A stretch of 52,063 bases of DNA from the NCBI GenBank assembly GCA_025352785.1, contig JANXSD010000064.1, forward strand, positions 1 to 52,063, in the 5' to 3' direction. This stretch comes from Bacteroidota bacterium. Its GTDB lineage: Bacteria; Bacteroidota; Bacteroidia; AKYH767-A; OLB10. The notes beneath the pieces are model-generated. The model was not told where the DNA came from, searched no databases, and was given only the letters and a program-made list of their open reading frames with translations. Position numbers and translations under genes: made by a program. Every line of letters begins with the position of its first letter. Within the stretch, counting starts at the first letter, position 1. Positions 27,357 to 35,700 of this stretch are shown one piece after another.

Positions 27357-30300
27357 ATGCACTTTCGACTACGTATTTTATGGCTCTTCGCCATTGCACT
27401 TCTTGCCATTGGTTCTGCTTCATTTATAAGAGACCGACAAGAGCGTCATGCTCTACGATTTGCACAATTAGCTGAACAGTCACAAGCAATATTACAGAGG
27501 CGAATTCTCGAATTGAATGCGGTAATGTTACAACTCGAGCCGGCACTATCGAAATCGTGGATGACAGAACGTATTCTGGCTTCAAAACTCAACTCAATAA
27601 AGATTCCCACTGGAAGTAGGTATTACCTATTTGATGATGGCGTAATTCACTTTTGGTCTGACAATAAAACACAATTAGATTCAACAATCGTTACTCAATT
27701 AAAGTCGGGCGAAATAAATTTTATTAGCAATGGATGGTACTACGTATTGTTGCGCAAATACCATACGAGAATTTTAGTAGGCATTATACCCATTCAACAA
27801 CAATATGTACTTCAAAATAAATATTTAGTTAATTCATTTAATTCAGAATTATCCCTTCCTGATGATACAAAATTAATAATCAAAGCAGCCACGGGTACTT
27901 GGGCAATTACTGATAATCAAAATCACTATTTGTTTTCACTTTCATTTTCGCCTGACTTAAATACAATTCCTTCGTCAAGCGCCGTACCAATACTATATTG
28001 CATAGGAGTATTTCTGCTTTTACTATTAGCACTAGATATGCTGATTCATTTTGGCAAGTCAAAATCAAAACTTGGATTTTTATTATTACTAATTTTACTG
28101 GTAATTCGTTATGTTATGGTTCGATATCACTTTCCATCTGCAATATATGAAAGTGATTTATTTAGTCCTAAGTATTATGCAAGTTCCTTTTCACTTAATT
28201 CTCTTGGTGATTTACTATTAACAGCATCTATGTTTTGCTTGTTTGTTATTTTTTTATATAATTATTACAACAATCAAGAATTAAAAATTAAATCTACAAG
28301 TACTGGAAAATGGTCATTGATGGTAGTCGGCATCTTTATGTCAACATTTCTTTTCTCTGTTTTAATAAATTATTTATTAAGTGGATTAATTATCAACTCC
28401 CAAATTTCTTTTAATATTGCCAATGTATTTGAGTTGGATGGCTATAGTTTAGTTGGCATGTTGGTGATAGGAATTTTACTACTAACACTTTATTTGATGT
28501 GTGATAGTGGAGTGCAATTTATTAGAAAAACCAATTTTGGATTTAGTCATATAAGCATACTTTTCCTTTTGTCGCAAGGAATATTTTTGACTACGCTCTT
28601 ATTATTACGAGACACAGAACTTTTTAGTGCGTATGGAGTTAGTGCCTTTCTATTAACAAATTCATTAATACTTTTCATTAGTTATATCCGTGGAACTGAT
28701 CGGAGATTATTTTCCTTTTCAAGGACTATTTTGGTGATTCTAGGATTCTCGATATACGCAGCACAAATAATTTATTCATTTAATATCACAAAAGAGCGGG
28801 AAAAACGAGAGATATATGCAGCCAAACTTGAAAATGAACAAGATATAGTAGCCGAATATTTATTCGAAGATATTGAAACCAGAATTCAAGCTGATCCTAC
28901 GTTACAAAATTTTTTTAAAATATCTCCGCAAACAATTATTTCAAATCCTTCATTGCTAGATGAACTCAATCAAAAATTAGTACGTCAATATTTTCATGGA
29001 TATTTAAGTCGATATGAAATTAGTTTAAAATATTTTACAAACAATGATATTCCAATTAATAAAGTAGGTGACCCTAGTTGGAATATAGATGAAATTGATA
29101 AAAACATAAAAGAAATTGCTAGGCCAACTTATAGCCATAATTTTTATTTCGTACCAAATTCTTCTGGCAGAATATCTTATCTCGGAAAAATTAATATTGA
29201 GGAAGGGAACAAGTTAATGGGGAAAATTATTATTGAATTAAACTCTCGCTTTACTCGGGAAGAAAACGGGTTTCCGGAATTATTATTAAGCAACAAAGTT
29301 GTATCACAACGCAATGTAAGTAACTACTCTTACGCTCGTTATCAGCAAGGAAATTTGATTTCACAAAATGGCAATTACAACTATTATCTTACCGAGGCAC
29401 CTTATGAAGAATATTTTAGAGGGCTCAATGGAATGCGATTTACAACATTCGAAAACCACTCACATTTATTTTATCGATTTGGTAAATCCGGATTAATTAT
29501 CGTAAGCATGCCTTCACAAGGAATGTTAGTTTTTATAACATTGTTCTCTTACATATTTACTTGTTTTAGTTTACTCTTTCTAATCATATACCTTTTTGTT
29601 AGATGGATTCGTAGTGGATTCCACTTAGAAGTAAATTTCAAAAGTAGAATTCAATTAACCGTTGTTTCTATTGTGGTTGCTACCCTTGTTTTGATTGGCG
29701 CGTCAACTGTAACCTACATCTATAATAATTATGTTCAAGCTCAAAACACACATATCAAGGAAAAAATAAATAATGTTTTAGTGCTTGTTCAAAATGAATT
29801 AAATAATAGAAATAACTTAGGAAAACTTTTGAGTGATGATCTCGTTTATTCATTTTCACAATTATCAAGTACCTTAGCTGTTGATTTCAATATTTATTCT
29901 ATTACTGGGATGTTACTCTATTCATCTCAATCAAAAATTTATGAACAAGAATTAATAGCCCCATTAATTAACAGAGAAGCTTTTCAACGGCTAACAACAA
30001 ACCAGAAAGCGTTATTTATTCAAACGGAAAACATCGGTAAACTTTCTTACATTGCCGCTTATGAACCCATCCGCAATAGCGAAAATAAAATCATAGGTTA
30101 CTTAAATCTTCCTTACTTTGCACGTGAAACAGAGTTGAAACATGATATTAGTACTTTTCTTGTTGCGTTAATAAATATTTATGTACTTCTTTTTAGTGTT
30201 GCTATTTTGCTTGCATTTATTATTTCCAATCGCATTACTGAACCATTGCGTATCATTCAACAAAGTATTAAGCGAACAAAATTGGGGACTGTAAACGAAC

Positions 30301-31076
30301 CCATCAAGTGGAAGCAAAAAGATGAAATTGGTGCTTTAATTAATGAATATAACCGAATGCTTTTAGAGCTTCAAAATAGTGCTGAACTTTTGGCGAAGTC
30401 AGAGAGAGAGAGTGCGTGGAGAGAAATGGCAAAACAAGTTGCACATGAAATTAAAAACCCACTGACACCTATGAAGCTAGGCGTCCAACATTTGCAACGC
30501 GCATGGATGGATGATCGTCCGAATAAAGATGAAATGTTACAACGCATTTGTACAACTCTTATCGAACAAATTGATACCTTATCAAACATCGCTACTGAGT
30601 TTAGTAATTTTGCAAAAATGCCTAAGCCCGAATATACCAGTGTAGATTTATCATCTATATTAGAAAGAACAGTTGACTTATATAATCAAACAGAAAAAGT
30701 TGAAATTGTATTTCCAAAATTAGGAGATACACTTTATGTTACTGCCGATAAAGATCAACTACTAAGAATCTTTTCAAATCTTTTTAAAAATGCTGTTCAA
30801 GCTATTCCACAAAATAAAGAAGGAAAGATAAATATTGATGTAACATCGGAAATTAACCACTATAAAATCGCAATTCAAGATAATGGGGATGGTATCTCCA
30901 ATGATCAAATTGACAAAATTTTTGATCCAAATTTTACCACTAAAACTGGTGGTACAGGACTTGGATTAGCGATGGTAAAAAACATGTTAGAAGCAATGGG
31001 AGGATCTATTTCTTTCGTAACAGAAGCAGGAATAGGAACTACTTTTTTTGTGGTTCTGTTGAAAAACAATAAATAA
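27357..31076 (+). CDS. Large NtrY-like membrane histidine kinase
   Basis: A 1239-residue sensor kinase. It has an N-terminal membrane anchor (about 6-22), an extracytoplasmic segment to about 210, and a block of roughly eight membrane helices between 212 and 475. A second extracytoplasmic sensory region (about 480-720) is followed by a helix near 725-748, another at 768-790, a third sensory segment and a helix near 940-960. A HAMP domain follows (about 962-1012). The HisKA helix has WREMAKQVAHEIKNPLTPM with phospho-acceptor His near 1029. The HATPase domain shows the N box (FSNLFKNAVQA), DNGDGIS (about 1174) and GGTGLGLAMVKNMLEAMGG (about 1198). The H-box HEIKNPLTPMKL is typical of NtrY. No response regulator is adjacent, so its partner and signal are unknown. 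Confidence 0.88.
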   Translation: MHFRLRILWLFAIALLAIGSASFIRDRQERHALRFAQLAEQSQAILQRRILELNAVMLQLEPALSKSWMTERILASKLNSIKIPTGSRYYLFDDGVIHFWSDNKTQLDSTIVTQLKSGEINFISNGWYYVLLRKYHTRILVGIIPIQQQYVLQNKYLVNSFNSELSLPDDTKLIIKAATGTWAITDNQNHYLFSLSFSPDLNTIPSSSAVPILYCIGVFLLLLLALDMLIHFGKSKSKLGFLLLLILLVIRYVMVRYHFPSAIYESDLFSPKYYASSFSLNSLGDLLLTASMFCLFVIFLYNYYNNQELKIKSTSTGKWSLMVVGIFMSTFLFSVLINYLLSGLIINSQISFNIANVFELDGYSLVGMLVIGILLLTLYLMCDSGVQFIRKTNFGFSHISILFLLSQGIFLTTLLLLRDTELFSAYGVSAFLLTNSLILFISYIRGTDRRLFSFSRTILVILGFSIYAAQIIYSFNITKEREKREIYAAKLENEQDIVAEYLFEDIETRIQADPTLQNFFKISPQTIISNPSLLDELNQKLVRQYFHGYLSRYEISLKYFTNNDIPINKVGDPSWNIDEIDKNIKEIARPTYSHNFYFVPNSSGRISYLGKINIEEGNKLMGKIIIELNSRFTREENGFPELLLSNKVVSQRNVSNYSYARYQQGNLISQNGNYNYYLTEAPYEEYFRGLNGMRFTTFENHSHLFYRFGKSGLIIVSMPSQGMLVFITLFSYIFTCFSLLFLIIYLFVRWIRSGFHLEVNFKSRIQLTVVSIVVATLVLIGASTVTYIYNNYVQAQNTHIKEKINNVLVLVQNELNNRNNLGKLLSDDLVYSFSQLSSTLAVDFNIYSITGMLLYSSQSKIYEQELIAPLINREAFQRLTTNQKALFIQTENIGKLSYIAAYEPIRNSENKIIGYLNLPYFARETELKHDISTFLVALINIYVLLFSVAILLAFIISNRITEPLRIIQQSIKRTKLGTVNEPIKWKQKDEIGALINEYNRMLLELQNSAELLAKSERESAWREMAKQVAHEIKNPLTPMKLGVQHLQRAWMDDRPNKDEMLQRICTTLIEQIDTLSNIATEFSNFAKMPKPEYTSVDLSSILERTVDLYNQTEKVEIVFPKLGDTLYVTADKDQLLRIFSNLFKNAVQAIPQNKEGKINIDVTSEINHYKIAIQDNGDGISNDQIDKIFDPNFTTKTGGTGLGLAMVKNMLEAMGGSISFVTEAGIGTTFFVVLLKNNK

Positions 31077-31175
31077 ATTTATTGTTTCCATTTGTATTAT
31101 CTAATTTTAGTAGGTTTTATCTTGCTATTCTTTATTTTAAAGACTTCGCTTCATTAATTTTTCCATTTTTGTACT

Positions 31176-31583
31176 ATGAATCGCCCTATTAGAGTTCTCA
31201 TTGCAAAAGTTGGCCTAGATGGTCATGACCGTGGTGCTAAAGTAATCGCTTCATTCCTCCGTGATGCCGGAATGGAAGTGATTTATACTGGCTTACGCCA
31301 AACACCAGAAATGGTTGTAAACGCGGCATTGCAAGAGGATGTAGATGTTATCGGAGTAAGTATCCTTTCAGGTGCACACATGACCGTATTCCCTCGCATT
31401 CTTGAGATGATGAAGGCAAAAAAATTAGACGACATCTTACTTACTGGCGGTGGAATTATCCCCGACAGTGATATGAAAAAACTGCAAGCCTTAGGTTGCG
31501 GACAATTATTTCCTCCAGGAACAGATACCAAAGTAATTATCGCTTACATCACACAATGGGTTGAAGCAAATCGTAATTTTTAA
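31176..31583 (+). CDS. Stand-alone cobalamin-binding subunit of an acyl-CoA mutase
   Basis: A 135-residue B12-binding domain matching the C-terminal domain of methylmalonyl-CoA mutase. The DxHxxG motif (LDGHDRG, His17 as lower cobalt ligand), the SILSGAH segment (about 63-69) and GGGIIP (about 91-96) are all present. Small subunits of this kind pair with a separate catalytic subunit, as in isobutyryl-CoA or 2-hydroxyisobutyryl-CoA mutases and some methylmalonyl-CoA mutases. No large subunit is in the window. It is followed 20 bp downstream by an enoyl-CoA hydratase, which suggests a shared role in acyl-CoA degradation. Specificity cannot be set from this domain alone. Confidence 0.88.
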   Translation: MNRPIRVLIAKVGLDGHDRGAKVIASFLRDAGMEVIYTGLRQTPEMVVNAALQEDVDVIGVSILSGAHMTVFPRILEMMKAKKLDDILLTGGGIIPDSDMKKLQALGCGQLFPPGTDTKVIIAYITQWVEANRNF

Positions 31584-31602
31584 AAACTATTCCCCCATAC
31601 AC

Positions 31603-32382
31603 ATGACCTATCAAAACATTCTTACCGAAAATAATAATGGTATTCTAACAATCACGATTAATCGTCCTGATAAATTGAATGCATTAAATAAACAAACCAT
31701 TGCAGAAGTTGGTCAAGCATTTGCTGCAGCAGAAAAAGATGAAAGTGTACGTGCACTTATACTTACGGGTTCAGGAACTAAAGCATTTATTGCTGGTGCT
31801 GATATCAGCGAATTTGCCGCTTACACAACGGAAGAAGCCAAAGAATTATCCGCACATGGACATGCCGTTTTTAATGCTGTTGAGAAATGTCCGAAGCCAG
31901 TAATTGCCGCGATAAATGGTTTTGCATTGGGTGGAGGTTGTGAACTTGCGATGGCGTGCCACATGCGTGTTGCTTCGGAAAATGCAAAGTTTGGACAACC
32001 AGAAGTAAAGCTTGGTTTAATACCGGGTTATGGCGGTACACAACGATTACCACAATTAATTGGGAAAGCGAAAGCAATGGAATTATTGATGAGTGCAGAC
32101 ATGATTGACGCACAAGAAGCATATCGTTTACACCTAGTAAATTATGTCGTACCGCAAGATCAACTATTGGATAAGTGCCGAGAGATACTAACTAAAATAA
32201 TGGCACAAGCTCCAATAGCTGTAAGCGAAATAATCAATACTGTGAACGCTTATTACGATAAAAATCAAGATGGTTTTCAACTTGAAATTAATCAATTTGG
32301 CAGATGTTTTTCTACAGAAGATTTTGAAGAAGGGGCAACTGCATTCTTAGAAAAAAGAAAAGCTGATTTTAAATCAAAATAA
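31603..32382 (+). CDS. Enoyl-CoA hydratase (crotonase family)
   Basis: A 259-residue crotonase-fold protein that hydrates 2-enoyl-CoA to 3-hydroxyacyl-CoA. Both catalytic Glu residues are present: Glu114 in GGGCELAMAC and Glu134 in FGQPEVKLGLIPGYGGTQ. Oxyanion-hole segments are AFIAGADISEF (about 61-71) and NGFALGGG (about 105-112). The ATG at 31603 is preferred over an in-frame TTG at 31561, because the TTG lies inside the upstream gene and would add 14 non-homologous residues. It forms a short operon with the B12 subunit upstream and the acylphosphatase downstream (TAATG overlap). Confidence 0.92.
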   Translation: MTYQNILTENNNGILTITINRPDKLNALNKQTIAEVGQAFAAAEKDESVRALILTGSGTKAFIAGADISEFAAYTTEEAKELSAHGHAVFNAVEKCPKPVIAAINGFALGGGCELAMACHMRVASENAKFGQPEVKLGLIPGYGGTQRLPQLIGKAKAMELLMSADMIDAQEAYRLHLVNYVVPQDQLLDKCREILTKIMAQAPIAVSEIINTVNAYYDKNQDGFQLEINQFGRCFSTEDFEEGATAFLEKRKADFKSK

Positions 32383-32672
32383 TGATTTCTGAGATTAGAA
32401 ACAGTTGCATTAGGATGATTGTGTTTGGAAAAGTACAAGGCGTATTTTTTAGAAAACATACACAACAAAAAGCAATTGAATTAAACATTATTGGATTTGT
32501 TAAAAATCAAAGTGATCAATCAGTTTTGATAAATGCTTGCGGCGAAAAAGAGAATCTAGATACATTTATTGACTGGTGTAAACATGGACCTCCGAGAGCC
32601 AATGTATCCCATTTTGAATTGAATGTAGTTATCTTAGATAGAAGCTTTATCTCCTTTACAATTTTAAAATAA
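32382..32672 (+). CDS. Acylphosphatase
   Basis: A 96-residue acylphosphatase, which hydrolyses carboxyl-phosphate bonds in small acyl phosphates. Catalytic Arg24 lies in GKVQGVFFRKHT and Asn42 in GFVKNQSD, the two residues that define the active site. The usual glycine-rich segment around 50-55 is slightly changed (LINACGEKENL). The last 25 residues (NVVILDRSFISFTILK) complete the ferredoxin-like fold. The start ATG shares one base with the hydratase stop, so translation is probably coupled. A terminator follows within 25 bases. Confidence 0.9.
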   Translation: MISEIRNSCIRMIVFGKVQGVFFRKHTQQKAIELNIIGFVKNQSDQSVLINACGEKENLDTFIDWCKHGPPRANVSHFELNVVILDRSFISFTILK

Positions 32673-32693
32673 TTTTACTATTTGTATCAATAA

Positions 32694-32731
32694 AAAACTC
32701 GTCTGCAAATTATTCCTTACAGACGAGTTTT
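32694..32731. terminator. Bidirectional intrinsic terminator
   Basis: 12-bp perfect stem AAAACTCGTCTG / CAGACGAGTTTT with a 14-nt loop. A and T runs on both sides let it end both the plus-strand acyl-CoA operon and the convergent minus-strand giant T9SS gene. Confidence 0.85.
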
Positions 32732-32755
32732 AAAAAATGATTATCAATCCATAAA

Positions 32756-35700
32756 TTAGTGTGTAATAATTACTCTTTGAAGTTTAGTATTTACATTCAC
32801 ATTATTCTCTTTAGCGATCATTCGAACAAAATAAACTCCAGCTTGTAACTGCGAAACATCAATTTGTTTTTCTGTTGCTTGTAATGTTGTTTGTAGAATA
32901 GTTTTTCCATTCAAGTCCAATAACTCCACTAACATTCCTTGATCGATATTTAAACTACCATCAGCATTTTTAAATTGAATCGATAATACATCACCAACAG
33001 GATTTGGATAAATCACAAAATTAATATCAGTATTATTTTGTGTGTTCGTAATTTGAGAATCATCAATTCTTACACTAGATGAATTAACAGTAATTGTGTA
33101 ATCTTCTACCTCTCCAAAATTAAAAGTTCCACATGGAGTTGGTATTGCGCCATATCGCATCGCTACTCTCATTCTTGTTGTGCCATTTAATGCAGAAGCC
33201 GGGACATTTATAGATCCAAATCGAGGGAAGAAACTTGATCCAATTGGGGCGAATACCAACTCACCTGGATCATTAAAATCACCATCTTGATTCCAATCAA
33301 TCCAAACACGCGTATACAAACATCGGATAGAACAGGAGGAATATCCAGGAGTGATGGCAACACTGTATGCGTTACCTTTCGTTAACGTTGTAGATGTAGT
33401 TAAGAAATTTGCATAACCACCATTCCATCCACTTGTATTGCTAATACTGTTCAGTCTTACTTTATAAATGTAGCCTTTGTTTTTACTTAAACCATTAGCA
33501 TTACAATAAGAACCACCACAATGTGAAACCGTTACTGTTGCAGATGCAGATGAAGTACAGCCTCCAGCTGAAGTAATTGTAACTGTGTAAGAAGTATTCG
33601 TTGTTGGACCCACATTAATAGATTGCGTTGTTGCACCTGTGCTCCATGCAAAAGTATTTCCTGTTGATGCAAGCAATGTAGTAGCGCTTCCTAAACAAAC
33701 GGAAGTATTGCCAGAAATACTAGCCGTAACATTTGCAGTAACCGTTACAACTGTAACTAAAGAAGTAGCGGAACACCCACTTGCATTCTTAACAGTTACA
33801 CTATAATTTCCATTCGCTGTTGCAGATATTGCTTGCGTTGTTGCACCTGTACTCCACACATAAGATGTAGCTGCACTTGAAGTAAGTGTTACACTACCAC
33901 CTTGACAGAATGTTGTTGCTCCACCAGCAGTGATTGTTGGTGTTGATGGCAATGCATTTACAGTAACTGTTGTTGTCCCTGATGTTCCAGTACAATTATT
34001 CGCATTTGTTACAGTAACAGAAAAATTTCCATTTGTATTCGCAGTAATTGCTTGCGTTGTTGCACCTGTACTCCATAAATAATTTATTCCTGATGATGCA
34101 GTTAAAATTACACTTCCCCCCTGACAGAATGTTGTTGATCCATTTGTTGAAATAGTTGGCGTACATCCACCACAATTTGCTACTGAAATATTTTGTGTTG
34201 CACTTGCTGAACATCCATTTGCATTGGTAAAAGAATACGAAATTACAAACGTTCCAACGCCTGCTGTTGCTGGATTAAATTGTCCACCACTCACTCCTGT
34301 TCCGCTATACGTTCCACCCGCTGGTGATCCACCTGACAAAGCGAATGCAGCATCAGTAGTACATTTAGAAGCTAATGCTGATAAGCTAACAATTGGATTT
34401 GCATTTACGGTAACAGTTGTTGTTGCTGAAGTTGCAGAACATCCGTTTGCATTCGTTACGGTAACAGAAAAACTTCCATTCGCTGTTGCAGAGATTGCTT
34501 GCGTTGTTGCACCTGTACTCCACACATAAGATGTAGCTGCACTTGAAGTAAGCGTTACACTTCCACCTTGACAGAATGTTGTTGCTCCACCAGATATAAT
34601 TGTTGGTGTTGATGGCAATGCATTTACGGTAACTGATGTAGTTGCTGAAGTTGCAGAACATCCTGCAGCATTCGCAATAGTAACAGAATAATTTCCATTT
34701 GTTGTTGCTGATATTGCTTGCGTTGTAGCACCTGTACTCCATAAATAGGTTGCTGCTGAACTTGATGTTAAGGTTACATTTCCACCTTGACAGAATGTTG
34801 TTGCCCCGCCAGCTGTAATTGTTGGAACTGCTGGCAATGAAAAAGTAGTAGATGCCGATGCATTATTACACGATCCGGATGCGCCAAAAGAATAGACTTT
34901 AGCTGTATATGTTCCAATACCTAGTCCTGAAAAAATAACGGAATTATTTCCAGTTAATGGTACGCCAGAGGCTACGCCACCTTTATATAATTGAACAGAA
35001 TAGGGCGCAAGTCCTCCCGAAAGATTGTAAGTAATATTTCCTTGACATCCCGTAGTTTGCGATGAAGCACCAACAACAATTGAAGATAAACAACGCTCGG
35101 TATATGATGCAGTAAGTTGATACGCTCCAAATGTTGCATAAGAGGAAGAAATTTTGAGATAATATTTCCCTACCGATAATCCACTCATGCTAATTGTATT
35201 TGTTAATGCATGAACCTGACCAGTATAAATTGGAGCTAAGGTAGTATCGGAAAATAAATCATAATTAATGTATGGAAGATCCGTATTGAAATGATTTTGT
35301 TCTACATCAAGTTGTAAATTCATTGTTCCATTGCCATCATAACCAATTTTCCACCAATCTTGAGGATCTGTAATTAAATTATAATAGAAATAAATATGTC
35401 CACCTGTAGGTGTATTTGCAGGTAACAAAGTTCCTTGTGTAGCAACATCATTATTTGCTGTGTTTTCTGCAAGAAAATTCATTGGCTCTAATACATTTGA
35501 TAATGTATATGGAGCAAATTCATTTCCATAATAGGTTCTAATGCGAATAAAATAAGTGCCCGCACCAAGATTATTTAGTGTTTGTGTTAAAGTTGAAGTT
35601 GTATAATTATCAGCTAAAACTGTAATGCCATCGTGATCAAATAAAGTAGCGAAAACATTTTGTCCGTTGAGTGAATTAATTGTCCAACTAAATTTTCCAT

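Noticed and set aside
31561-31602. TTG at 31561 as the start of the enoyl-CoA hydratase
   Set aside because: It lies within the upstream B12-subunit gene and adds residues not seen in the family; the ATG at 31603 gives the normal N-terminus.
33770-34820. Regular repeats read as a CRISPR array
   Set aside because: The repeats are about 220 bp, lie in frame within a coding sequence and encode Ig-like modules. There is no short repeat-spacer pattern or cas gene.
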